This document shows positions 6,061 to 13,828 of a DNA stretch of 18,556 nt, one piece after another (within the stretch, counting starts at the first letter, position 1; each line of letters begins with the position of its first letter). The position numbers and the translations under genes are program-made. Location: positions 1-18,556 of the forward strand of contig NZ_JBMERP010000072.1 in NCBI RefSeq assembly GCF_049310925.1, given 5' to 3'. The notes under the pieces were generated by a model. It had not been told where the DNA came from, did no database searches, and saw only the letters and a list, made by a program, of their open reading frames with translations. The stretch is from Virgibacillus_F sp049310925. GTDB taxonomy: Bacteria; Bacillota; Bacilli; Bacillales; Amphibacillaceae.

Positions 6061-8004
6061 ATGACAAAAGAGAATATTGATTTTCCAATCCATGATGGCG
6101 TTTTTTTGCATTTAAAAGATGCAATCCTGTTTGTAAGTGAACAGGGGGATATTATAAAAGGAAATAATGCTGCTTTAACATTACTTAATGTAAAAAATGG
6201 AGACGATTTATCCATTTTTCATTACATTGATTTTAATTTACTAATAGACGCTACGGAAAAGCATTTGTTGATGGAACTAAACAACGGAGATGGGAAATTA
6301 ATTGAAGTAAAGTCGATTCGTATCGACAACTCTTTGTATTGCTTAATAGTCAGCGACTTATCCATACAGGACAAAACAGAAGAAGTCAAAACATATATCA
6401 ATCAGTTATCACATGCAAGTATTGAAGGTATGGTAATGTATAACGATAAAATTGTGCTGGATTGTGACCATACTTTTGCAGAAATGTTTGGTTATGAGAA
6501 AGCAACAATAACCAATATGTGCCTTGCAGAATTAGTAAAGGCATATAGCGGTTACGGCATAAAAAGAGCAATAGAATCAGAGGTTTATACAGGTATTAAA
6601 AAAGACGGAACTACGTTTCATTTGGAAATAATTGAACAACCCTATAATAACTCGGGTGAAATTATCCGTGTGGCGATTGCAAAAGACATAACAGAGCGTA
6701 TTGAAATTGAACGCCGAATTGAATTCATGGCTTTTTATGACGAATTAACCGACTTACCAAATCGAAACTTTTTTGTTAGTGTACTAAAACAAGCAGTTAC
6801 AGACGCTAAAGAAGCAAATGAAATGCTTGCTGTATACTTTATTGATTTAGATTACTTCAAGGAAGTTAATGACACTTTTGGGTATGCATTTGGAGACAAA
6901 TTGCTAAAAGCTTGTGGGGAAAAATTAAAATCTTTTTTACAAACTGACACTTTTATTGCTCGAATGAGTGGGGATGAATTTTTAATTCTCCAAAAAAAGA
7001 CTAAAAACACTGCCGGTGCAATCGAATTGGCAAAACTGTTAATTGAAGAGTTTGAAAAGCCTATCGACATTAACGGATATGAGTTATTCATTACGGTGAG
7101 CATAGGCATAAGTGTTTATCCTGAAAATGGATCAAACGCTAACGATTTAATAAAACATGCTGACTCGGCAATGTATGTAATTAAGGAGCGCCATCGCAAT
7201 AATTACAATGTATTTGATCCTTCTATATCAGAAAATTTCAAAAATATGTTAACAATGGAAAGAGAACTTAGAAAAGCTATGGAATCTGGACATTTTGAGA
7301 TCCATTACCAGCCACAGAAGAACTTAGTAACAAATAAAATTGTTGGCCTTGAAGCCTTGTTGCGCTGGAACCATCCTGTAAAGGGTAACATCCCACCTGA
7401 TGAATTTATATCGCTTGCGGAAAAGACAGGCCTTATTATCGATATTGGAAAATGGGTACTCAACGAGGCATGCAGGCAAAATAAAGCATGGCAGGATAAA
7501 GGATATGAACCAGTTGTTGTAAGTGTGAATCTATCTGCTAGACAGTTTCATCAAACAGGATTAGTCGAAGATGTTGAAAATGCTCTCAAAAAAAACGGAC
7601 TAAATCCATGCTATTTAGAACTCAAAATAACTGAAAGTATGGCAATGAGTAATGAAGATTATATCATCAGTACGATGAACCAATTACGGGAATTAGGGGT
7701 TTTGGTTTCAATTGATGATTTTGGTACAGGGTATTCGTCACTCAAGTATTTAAGTATGTTTCCTGTTACAAAACTTAAAATCGATAAAATGTTTATGGAT
7801 GAAAATCAAATACAGAACAAGGCAATTGTAAAATCAATTATTCACATGTCGCATTCACTAAATATGAAAGTTATAGCAGAGGGTGTTGAAACAATTGAGC
7901 AGCTTTCGTTTTTAGAAAATGAAAAATGTGATGAAGTTCAGGGTTTTTACTATAGTAAACCGTTGCCTCCAGCGCAGTTAACTTCCTTTTTTCAGATGCA
8001 GTAA
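6061..8004 (+). CDS. PAS-GGDEF-EAL cyclic-di-GMP turnover protein
   Basis: A 647-residue cytoplasmic signalling protein. Residues 12-105 and 115-212 look like two PAS domains (the second ends DITERIEIERRI). GGDEF domain, about 220-385: LPNRNFF, DLDYFKEVND at 262-271, and an active-site loop reading SGDEF (303-307) rather than GGDEF. EAL domain, about 400-640, with every catalytic element visible: EALLRW (431-436), VNLSARQF (489-496), ITES (523-526), DDFGTGYSSL (552-561), KIDK (573-576), AEGVET (606-611) and QGFYYSKPL (627-635). It should hydrolyse cyclic-di-GMP; synthesis is less sure because of the Ser in the first loop position. The start is ATG 6061, with GGGGGAG 6 bases upstream; a TTG at 6046 overlaps that site. 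It follows the ktr gene by 29 bases, probably on the same transcript. No transmembrane segment. Confidence 0.92.
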   Translation: MTKENIDFPIHDGVFLHLKDAILFVSEQGDIIKGNNAALTLLNVKNGDDLSIFHYIDFNLLIDATEKHLLMELNNGDGKLIEVKSIRIDNSLYCLIVSDLSIQDKTEEVKTYINQLSHASIEGMVMYNDKIVLDCDHTFAEMFGYEKATITNMCLAELVKAYSGYGIKRAIESEVYTGIKKDGTTFHLEIIEQPYNNSGEIIRVAIAKDITERIEIERRIEFMAFYDELTDLPNRNFFVSVLKQAVTDAKEANEMLAVYFIDLDYFKEVNDTFGYAFGDKLLKACGEKLKSFLQTDTFIARMSGDEFLILQKKTKNTAGAIELAKLLIEEFEKPIDINGYELFITVSIGISVYPENGSNANDLIKHADSAMYVIKERHRNNYNVFDPSISENFKNMLTMERELRKAMESGHFEIHYQPQKNLVTNKIVGLEALLRWNHPVKGNIPPDEFISLAEKTGLIIDIGKWVLNEACRQNKAWQDKGYEPVVVSVNLSARQFHQTGLVEDVENALKKNGLNPCYLELKITESMAMSNEDYIISTMNQLRELGVLVSIDDFGTGYSSLKYLSMFPVTKLKIDKMFMDENQIQNKAIVKSIIHMSHSLNMKVIAEGVETIEQLSFLENEKCDEVQGFYYSKPLPPAQLTSFFQMQ

Positions 8005-8064
8005 GAAATCAAAGGAATATAACGAATTACCACGTCCATTTCATTATATGATAGGAGAATTTTA

Positions 8065-9740
8065 ATGTTTCAACAGGTGAGCAGTTTTAAAGAAACAGCA
8101 ATCGACGGAATTAAGCGTTTTTCTGAAGTTGTTACTGATTGCGTTTTTTTAATGAAAGTTGTAAAAGAGACCGATTCATATTCTTTTGTTTATGAATATA
8201 TGAATAAACAGGGAATGGTCTTAGCTCAATTAACCAGTCGGGATATCGGTAGAACTATTAGACAAAGCAACATGAGTGGACAGGCGCAATATATATATAT
8301 ATGAACGTTATCTAACAGTTATTCAGACAGGTAAAATCGTTAGCTATAAAGATCGTTTTATCCTTTCAAATGGGCATTATGAGGCAGGTACACAGTTGAT
8401 ACCAATCGTTGATTCAAAAAAATAATCTCACATGTGTTGGGGGTTACAGTTAATGTAAATCAGCTTTCTGAAAAATCTGACGATACCAAATACCTAAATC
8501 GTTTGTTTTCAGCATATATGGATACAACTGATAACGGTGTTGCATTAATTGATTTCAATGGAAAATTTCTGCTCACGAATGAATCATTTATTCGTTTATT
8601 TGGCTATACTAAAGCAGAGTTAAGTGAAACAAATTTATCTGAATTTCAACCTCATCTGAACAAAAAATTAAATATATATATAACGTTACTTGAACAAGGT
8701 GAGAAAATTCAAGATTTGACTTTGGAGTTGTCTAATAAAAATAAACAGGTTTTGTATACGACCATTTAGTTTTACACCAATTCCCAATGAGCAGGAAGAA
8801 TATGTGGCATTCGCTGTAATTGTCCATAACATAACGGATAAAATAGAAATTAAACGTAAGTTAACTGCAACACAAGATCGATACCAATTAATAACTGAAA
8901 ATACGCGAGATTCAGTAAATATCATTGATCAAAATTGAATAATCAAATATGCCTCACCACCACATTTTCACATGCTTGGATACGATTCATTGAATCTTGT
9001 CGGATATTTGATTTTGTTCATGAGAATGATAGAAAAGGATTAGGAAAGAAACTTGACTGGGTTAAGAAAACAAAGGAATCCCTTTTGTTAGAATTTAGAG
9101 TTTTATCAAATTCAGGAAATGTTTTGTGGCTAGAAACAAACATTAAGCCAGTTAAAAACGATGATGGGACTATTCGTGAAATTGTAACAGCATCAAGAGA
9201 TATTTCAAACTGGGTAAGAGCAGAAGACAGCTTGAAAAAATTAGCCTATACTGATTACCTGACTGGGCTACCGAACAGGAGAGAGTTTATTAATAAACTT
9301 TCTTTGGAAAAGAGTATCATTGATAAAAGTTCATCAAAAGTAATGGCAGTTTGTTCTATTGACGGTGACGGTTTTAAATCAATTAATGATTTACATGGTC
9401 ATGATGTAGGGGACAGGTTTTTAGTGAAGGTGGGGGAAAGGTTACAGTCTATAGTTTCAAATAAAGATACAATTGCTAGAATTGGTGGAGATGAATTTGC
9501 ACTATTGCTTAGATGTTTAACAGATGAAGATGAGGCCACAACTATTGCTCAACATATTCGGAGTGTATGAAGTCTCCCATTATAATTGGCGATAATACAT
9601 TTTTCAATACATTAAGTATTGGCATAAGCGTATATCCTACAGATGATTCTGATCTGGACAAAATTATGCTTAAAGCAGATCAAGCATTGTACGATGCCAA
9701 AAGAAATGGAAAAAACACCTATTTACGATATACAAAATAG
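8065..9740 (+). pseudogene. PAS-PAS-PAS-GGDEF diguanylate cyclase, decayed
   Basis: Joined frames give about 558 residues: three PAS-like domains (roughly codons 1-125, 145-265 and 275-385) and a C-terminal GGDEF domain with TGLPNRREF, DGDGFKSINDLHGHDVGD, an intact RIGGDEF loop and SIGISVYP. The gene starts ATG 8065 after AGGAG. Six lesions break it: an (AT)7 tract at 8289-8302 in the wrong phase; A7 at 8416-8422, one base short; one extra T near 8764-8766; an in-frame TGA at 8936-8938 where Gly (GGA) fits; one T missing near 9005-9009; one base missing near 9564-9567. The last open piece (9567-9740) supplies the end of the GGDEF domain and a normal stop. Flanking genes are intact, so this is more likely true decay than poor sequence. 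It lies 60 bases behind the GGDEF-EAL gene. Confidence 0.9.
8289..8302 (+). repeat. (AT)7 dinucleotide tract at a frame break
   Basis: Seven AT units inside the first PAS domain of the damaged GGDEF gene. With 5 or 8 units the upstream frame (ending SGQAQY) would run straight into the downstream one (ERYLTVIQTGK); with 7 it hits TGA at 8302-8304. Confidence 0.85.
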
Positions 9741-9770
9741 AAGCAACCGGTAGAGTGGGTTGCTTCTTTT
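9740..9770 (+). terminator. Intrinsic terminator after the c-di-GMP genes
   Basis: A 9-bp stem GAAGCAACC/GGTTGCTTC (9740-9748 with 9758-9766) followed by TTTT. It overlaps the last base of the GGDEF stop codon and ends 3 bases before the convergent protease gene's stop. Confidence 0.85.
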
Positions 9771-9773
9771 GTA

Positions 9774-10898
9774 TTATTTAGATATATCTAATATTTTCAA
9801 TTGATCGTTTTCATATCCAACAGTAAATTTGTATTCAGCAGACTTATCTGAAACTGCAGCCTTATTCTGTTGTTTTATTCCGTAAGCCACTTTAAATGTT
9901 GCTTCTATCTGGTTTTTATTTGTTAAAACAGTAGAAACGTTTTTATAGCTTAAGTTTACAACATGGACATATTGTTCTCTGAAATCAGAGTAGGAGGTGT
10001 TTCCTTGCATCTCACTTCCCAGAATGGTATAAGCACTGATATAATCACGTATTAAAATACTATCAAAGAAGTAGTTTATTAGGTATTCCGCTTCTTCTTT
10101 AAAGGCCTCTTCATTGATGTTTTCTATAATCTCTGCTGAAAAATCCAGATTAGCAGTTTTAACTGTATTGGACCATTCCTCAACTTGATTAATAACATTT
10201 GTTAAAGGAATACTAAAACCAATTGTTCCATCCTTTGTACCAACTGAATTTATTCCAATAACCTTGCCACTTACTCTATCTATAAGTGGCCCACCACTGT
10301 TACCATGTGTAATCTGTGCAGAAATTTGATACACATCATCATAGTCATATCCATCTACAGAAAAATTTCGCTGTGTGCCGGATATTATTCCCAAAGTAAC
10401 AGTATTTTGAAAACCATGTGGGCTACCCAAGGCAATAACCTCATCGCCTATATCCGCCTTTTGATTCTTCTCGAGAGCAATAGGTGTTTGATTCGCCATT
10501 TGTGGTACTCGAATTACAGCTACATCTGTGTCTTTACTAATACCCACAATTGCTGCTGGATACGTTCGTGCATTTGATGTTCGCACTTGAATTACATCAG
10601 CATTCTCCACAACGTGAGCATTAGTAATTATATCTCCCTTTTCATTATAAAGAAATCCCGAACCAGTTGTGTTCGTATTTCCATTCTGTGCTTCTATTTG
10701 AACCACATTTTTTTCAGCTTTATGAATAATCGATTTCAGGTTTAACGTCTGGGGTGTATTATTTATTTTATTTATACCAGAGTTACTTACTGAAATTTCT
10801 ACTGAATACCATTGGTTGTACATTGCAAAAATACTTAGCCCACCAACGATTATAATAATTAATGTCAAGATGGTTGGAAGATGTTTATTACTTTTCAA
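9774..10898 (-). CDS. Membrane-anchored HtrA-like serine protease lacking PDZ
   Basis: A 374-residue trypsin-like (S1C, HtrA/DegP-type) protease. One membrane anchor at about residues 8-25 places the rest outside the cell. The catalytic triad is visible: His95 in TNAHVVENA, Asp125 in KDTDVAVIRV, Ser201 in HGNSGGPLID. After the protease core (to about 242) there is no PDZ domain; instead about 110 residues (262-374: YLINYFFDSILIRDYISAYTIL onward) resemble an NTF2-like or other alpha+beta domain. Start is TTG ending at 10898, 5 bases after GGGGTGAG; no better ATG exists. It lies 26 bases behind the zinc-ribbon membrane protein gene, so both are likely made from one mRNA. HtrA proteases degrade or refold misfolded exported proteins; the substrate here is unknown. 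Symbol withheld because the absent PDZ separates it from HtrA/HtrB/YyxA proper. Confidence 0.88.
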   Translation of the reverse strand: MKSNKHLPTILTLIIIIVGGLSIFAMYNQWYSVEISVSNSGINKINNTPQTLNLKSIIHKAEKNVVQIEAQNGNTNTTGSGFLYNEKGDIITNAHVVENADVIQVRTSNARTYPAAIVGISKDTDVAVIRVPQMANQTPIALEKNQKADIGDEVIALGSPHGFQNTVTLGIISGTQRNFSVDGYDYDDVYQISAQITHGNSGGPLIDRVSGKVIGINSVGTKDGTIGFSIPLTNVINQVEEWSNTVKTANLDFSAEIIENINEEAFKEEAEYLINYFFDSILIRDYISAYTILGSEMQGNTSYSDFREQYVHVVNLSYKNVSTVLTNKNQIEATFKVAYGIKQQNKAAVSDKSAEYKFTVGYENDQLKILDISK

Positions 10899-10924
10899 AA
10901 AGGCTCACCCCATGTTGTTTTGCA

Positions 10925-12088
10925 TTAACTTTCCGTATACCACTTTATCTTTGTTACATCTACTTTTAATTCATCTGCTTTGTTGTCGATGTCAAAGTGA
11001 GTAAATTCAAATTCACCAATCTCATCTGGGTAAAGTGTATCTGGATACACGTAAACTTCATTCGATTTAAACTTTTTGCCCTTTTTTGTTAAGAGATCGT
11101 ACTCAACAAGTACAGTGTTTATTGGTATTGTTGCAACACTTTTCACTTTTCCTACTACAACAAGCTTACCTTGATCATTATTCATAAGTTTAACATTGAC
11201 CAGTTCTACTGCTTCATTTTTGTTTTGCTTTCTTTCCATTTCAGCGGTAGTTATGGCTGATTCAATTCTTCTTTGTTGAGCTGTCTCAAACGCAACTCTT
11301 TCACTATTAATAGCAGTTTGAAGGCTTATTAGTTTTTTAGATTCTGGAGCATAGATTAGCCCTTCACTTACTAATTCTTCAGCATCTGAAAAGTGATGTA
11401 CTTTTAACTGTTCACTAGCCATTGAATAAGTATAGTCAACAATTTGATTTCGGATGTTAGTTGCAATTTTTTCGGCTTCACTGCTGTTAACGGATTCCAC
11501 TTCCCAAAGTATAGGTTTTAATTCACTGATTTCAGGATCCGTTTGTAATTTGTTCTTCACTTGTTCGATTAAAATAGTGTTTCTTGTCAAAACGATTTCA
11601 TTGATTAACTTTTTGACTACAGATCCATTATAATTTTTTAAGGCCGATTCTGTTTCATTGATAAGATTAAGCGCTTCCTGGTATTCTTGTTTCGCTAGCT
11701 CCTTTGCTGCATCATCAATTTTATTTTGAACTTTCATTGCTATACCTGTAAATTCAATTGCATTCAATGCCTGAGGGAAATTTTCTTTTTGTTCATATGC
11801 TTTTTTAAATTCATTTCTAGCTTGTTCGTAATTTCCTTTTTGAGCAGATTTTAAACCATTAAAATAAAACTCTTTGGCATCTGTTGTTTGATGATCCAAA
11901 AACAAATAAAATCCACCAGTAGATAGTGCTAATAAAATAATAATTGCGATAGGTAATAACCAAACTTTTTTAGACCTTCTGGAAATTGACAAACGGATGT
12001 GCATATCATCAGGCAAATTTTTGCCGCATTTTATACAATAGGATTCTTCTTCCTTAACTGTTGTTCCGCAATAAGGACAGTGAAACAA
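10925..12088 (-). CDS. Zinc-ribbon single-span membrane protein
   Basis: About 387 residues. The N-terminus is a zinc ribbon, CPYC-x11-CIKC (residues 4-22), facing the cytoplasm; after a basic stretch (SRRSKK) comes one membrane helix at about 43-64, then an outside region: helical, TPR-like repeats (NGLKSAQKGNYEQARNEFKK and similar) to about 290 and a C-terminal beta domain of about 95 residues recalling FxLYD-type modules. I choose the TTG ending at 12088, giving MFHCPYCG, because GAAAGAGGTG lies 6 bases before it; a GTG at 12097 sits inside that binding site. It heads the operon with the HtrA-like protease, so a sensor, scaffold or substrate-presenting partner role is a fair inference. Zinc-ribbon plus one helix plus extracellular repeats is also the TcaA-like plan, but I cannot assign that family. 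Confidence 0.8.
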   Translation of the reverse strand: MFHCPYCGTTVKEEESYCIKCGKNLPDDMHIRLSISRRSKKVWLLPIAIIILLALSTGGFYLFLDHQTTDAKEFYFNGLKSAQKGNYEQARNEFKKAYEQKENFPQALNAIEFTGIAMKVQNKIDDAAKELAKQEYQEALNLINETESALKNYNGSVVKKLINEIVLTRNTILIEQVKNKLQTDPEISELKPILWEVESVNSSEAEKIATNIRNQIVDYTYSMASEQLKVHHFSDAEELVSEGLIYAPESKKLISLQTAINSERVAFETAQQRRIESAITTAEMERKQNKNEAVELVNVKLMNNDQGKLVVVGKVKSVATIPINTVLVEYDLLTKKGKKFKSNEVYVYPDTLYPDEIGEFEFTHFDIDNKADELKVDVTKIKWYTES

Positions 12089-12154
12089 AACTGTCACCTC
12101 TTTCGATTAGGTAGTATCTTTAGATGAAACTAGGAGAGGCTATAAAATCAACCT

Positions 12155-12244
12155 ATTAGAAAACTTGGCTTATCGCAAAGTCTTGTGGCGAAAGCCTAAG
12201 TTGCATTTATGCAGAAAGAAAGTTTTTATATTTTCTTTACTGCC
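12155..12244 (+). repeat. Interspersed intergenic repeat, copy B
   Basis: Starts ATTAGAAAACTTGGCTTATCG, identical to copy A over those bases, and continues with the same blocks: TGGCGAAAGCC, TTGCA, TATGCAG, AAGAAAG and TTTCTTTAC. It lies 66 bases before the zinc-ribbon gene's 5' end, pointing away from it, within the gene-free stretch 12098-12408. Confidence 0.85.
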
Positions 12245-12315
12245 GTAATATTTGACTAAACTTTTCGTTCCTAACTGACAACCCAATTTTCTTTTCTATT
12301 TTAACATAGTTTTAC

Positions 12316-12378
12316 TTTATTTAGGGTTGGGAAATTGGTATGATGGTAAAGAGTTATTCTTGTAGAATAAAAACTTTA
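12316..12378 (+). promoter_or_regulatory. Possible promoter and leader hairpin of the 26-aa peptide
   Basis: A -10-like TATGAT at 12339-12344 has only a weak -35 (TTTATT, 12316-12321). Just downstream TAAAG/CTTTA (12347-12351 with 12374-12378) and TTATTC/GAATAA (12354-12359 with 12365-12370) form a hairpin that would start near the 5' end of the RNA. Confidence 0.4.
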
Positions 12379-12408
12379 CATAATCGTTACTGGGAGGTGC
12401 GCGACTCA

Positions 12409-12489
12409 ATGGGAGTAGCATTAGGTGTAATATGTTTCGCTATTTTAATTTTAAATATAGGATACTGCGTTTTAGATAATGAAAAATAG
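12409..12489 (+). CDS. Putative 26-aa membrane peptide
   Basis: ATG at 12409 follows a strong site GGGAGGTG (12392-12399) by 9 bases. The 26 codons run from MGVALGVICFAILILN through IGYC to an acidic end, LDNEK, and stop with TAG. Nearly the whole peptide is a hydrophobic helix with two cysteines (residues 9 and 20). A -10-like box and a leader hairpin precede it, and a hairpin at 12498-12527 follows, so it seems to be a one-gene unit on the plus strand opposite signal peptidase. Tiny membrane peptides often bind and tune larger membrane proteins, but nothing here identifies a partner. It is too short to judge by composition alone; the ribosome binding site is the main argument. Confidence 0.55.
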   Translation: MGVALGVICFAILILNIGYCVLDNEK

Positions 12490-12497
12490 ATAACAGA

Positions 12498-12527
12498 AGG
12501 GCCAGACCATTGTTGAAGTCTGACCCT
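12498..12527. terminator. Hairpin between the 26-aa peptide and lepB
   Basis: A 10-bp stem with one C-A mismatch (12498-12507 with 12518-12527) lies between the convergent peptide and signal peptidase genes. Neither side has a strong T-run, so termination strength is uncertain; position suggests it serves both. Confidence 0.5.
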
Positions 12528-12531
12528 GTAC

Positions 12532-13056
12532 TTATTTAATCATAGACCAATCGTCAAATGGATAAATGATAAGTTCTGATCTTCCTACAATATCGTCTGA
12601 GTTTATAAAGCCTAGCCCATTTCGAGAGTCTTTACTTATTGCCCGATTGTCCCCCATAACGAAATACTTTTCCTCTGGCACCTCAATAGGACCAAAATTC
12701 CCTGTATGTTCTAATGCTTCTGCATTTGTGAATTTTTCTTCATATTTTTCACCATTAATATATAATTGATGATCTTGAAATTTTATAGTTTCTCCAGGTA
12801 AACCGATAACGCGTTTTACATAATTTTTATTTGGTCGCTTGACTATTACTACATCACCACGTTCAGGTTCATCGATAAGATAAATTAGTTTGTTGAAAAT
12901 CACACGTTCTCCATCTTCGAGTGTAGGAACCATGCTTTCTCCTTCAACTATAGATGTTGCAAACACGAACGTGCGCAGGAAAAACGCCAACAATATTGCG
13001 ATAAAAATTGCTTTTCCCCACTCTAACCATTCATTGCTTTTTTTATCCTTAGCCAA
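12532..13056 (-). CDS. lepB: Signal peptidase I (SipS type)
   Basis: A 174-residue type I signal peptidase that cuts signal peptides from exported preproteins at the outer face of the membrane. One N-terminal membrane helix (about 14-33) is followed by the catalytic Ser41 in EGESMVPTL and Lys81 in NYVKRVIGLPGE; the later boxes MGDNRAISKDSRN and GLGFI are also present. Short length and single helix fit the Gram-positive SipS/SipT class. Start is TTG ending at 13056 with AAAGGGTG 8 bases upstream; the protein begins MAKDKK, typical of the class. The PilZ gene lies 65 bases upstream on the same strand, so co-transcription is possible. Several sip paralogues are usual in Bacillaceae, so whether this is the main one cannot be told. 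Confidence 0.95.
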   Translation of the reverse strand: MAKDKKSNEWLEWGKAIFIAILLAFFLRTFVFATSIVEGESMVPTLEDGERVIFNKLIYLIDEPERGDVVIVKRPNKNYVKRVIGLPGETIKFQDHQLYINGEKYEEKFTNAEALEHTGNFGPIEVPEEKYFVMGDNRAISKDSRNGLGFINSDDIVGRSELIIYPFDDWSMIK

Positions 13057-13121
13057 CTTTTTGACACCCTTTCATTATCTAACTCCATTATCTGTTTGAA
13101 AAGAGTTAGTGACAAATAAAT

Positions 13122-13463
13122 CTATAAGTTTGACCTCTTTAATTTTTTCAGGGACTGAATCATGGTTGTATGATAGTCATCATCAGTGTTTAGATGCAAG
13201 CCCATCTCATAGGATGTTTTTGATGGCTTGGTCCAGGTCACAGCACCGAATGCATCAAAGGATGTATCATCAATTTTGTATGTTAGTCTGACTTTAGTAT
13301 CGCTTTTCAATTGTATGTCATCTTCACAATAAACTTTCGCACCATTCCTACTTACGTCCAAAATGGAAACTTTTACTTCTGTATTATTCGTTGCATCATA
13401 TAATTTTCCATCTAAAGGCTGACCGAAAGTGAAACGAAAGGGTTCATTTCTTTTAAAATACAC
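13122..13463 (-). CDS. PilZ-domain protein, possible c-di-GMP receptor
   Basis: A 113-residue single-domain protein. FKRNEPFRFTFGQP at the N-terminus and LDVSRNGAKVYC (D36-x-S38-x2-G41) match the two parts of the PilZ ligand site, followed by VTWTKPSKTSYEMGLHL near the end. The D/NxSxxG half is intact; the RxxxR half is shifted, with Arg5 and Arg10 and Asn6 where the first Arg normally stands, so cyclic-di-GMP binding is likely but not certain. GTG start with AGGTGA 6 bases upstream. No signal peptide or other domain, so it would act by binding a partner. It lies 3.4 kb from the cyclic-di-GMP enzyme genes, on the opposite strand, and 65 bases before signal peptidase I. Confidence 0.82.
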   Translation of the reverse strand: MYFKRNEPFRFTFGQPLDGKLYDATNNTEVKVSILDVSRNGAKVYCEDDIQLKSDTKVRLTYKIDDTSFDAFGAVTWTKPSKTSYEMGLHLNTDDDYHTTMIQSLKKLKRSNL

Positions 13464-13595
13464 ACTAATTCACCTGCCTATTACTTAAAGGTATCATTTT
13501 TATAAAAAATATAATAGTCTTTTGCTTAATAGTAAGAAAGATTTCACAAATAATACTTATTCACAGCTTGGCAAACAACTACGTAAATGCTAAAG

Positions 13596-13615
13596 TTATA
13601 TCAGCTATGATATAA
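13596..13615 (+). promoter_or_regulatory. Palindrome in front of the Spo0E-like gene
   Basis: Perfect 8-bp inverted arms TTATATCA (13596-13603) and TGATATAA (13608-13615) with a 4-base spacer. It contains a -10-like TATGAT (13606-13611) and its right arm runs into the ribosome binding site AAGGGGG (13614-13620). It could be an operator or an RNA hairpin covering the binding site. Confidence 0.45.
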
Positions 13616-13636
13616 GGGGGTAACCACTTAATTGAG

Positions 13637-13828
13637 ATGAGTACAATAAATCTGCTGTTGGAAAGAATTGAATTTTTGCGAAATGAGATGACCAAGGTTG
13701 CCTTTAAAAAAGGGTTTACAAGTCAAGAATCAATCATTATAAGTCAAGAGCTTGACAAATTGTTAAATCTATACGATAGCGTCCACCGAACTAAAATTAA
13801 AAATAAAAAAAATCAAAACCTCTACTAA
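13637..13828 (+). CDS. Spo0E-like aspartyl-phosphate phosphatase
   Basis: A 63-residue two-helix protein of the Spo0E family. The family signature SQELD is present (residues 36-40), preceded by an amphipathic helix INLLLERIEFLRNEM and followed by a second helix and a basic tail (RTKIKNKKNQN). Spo0E proteins dephosphorylate Spo0A~P and so delay sporulation; several small paralogues per genome are usual in Bacillaceae. The ribosome binding site AAGGGGG at 13614-13620 is 16 bases before the ATG, unusually far; an in-frame ATT at 13631 would be better spaced, but ATT starts are rare, so I keep the ATG. A perfect palindrome overlaps the upstream end of this binding site. It is alone on its strand. 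Confidence 0.88.
   Translation: MSTINLLLERIEFLRNEMTKVAFKKGFTSQESIIISQELDKLLNLYDSVHRTKIKNKKNQNLY

Noticed and set aside
8065..9740. Treating the open pieces of the broken GGDEF gene as separate genes
   Set aside because: Pieces join into one continuous PAS-GGDEF protein, and the internal ones lack their own ribosome binding sites.
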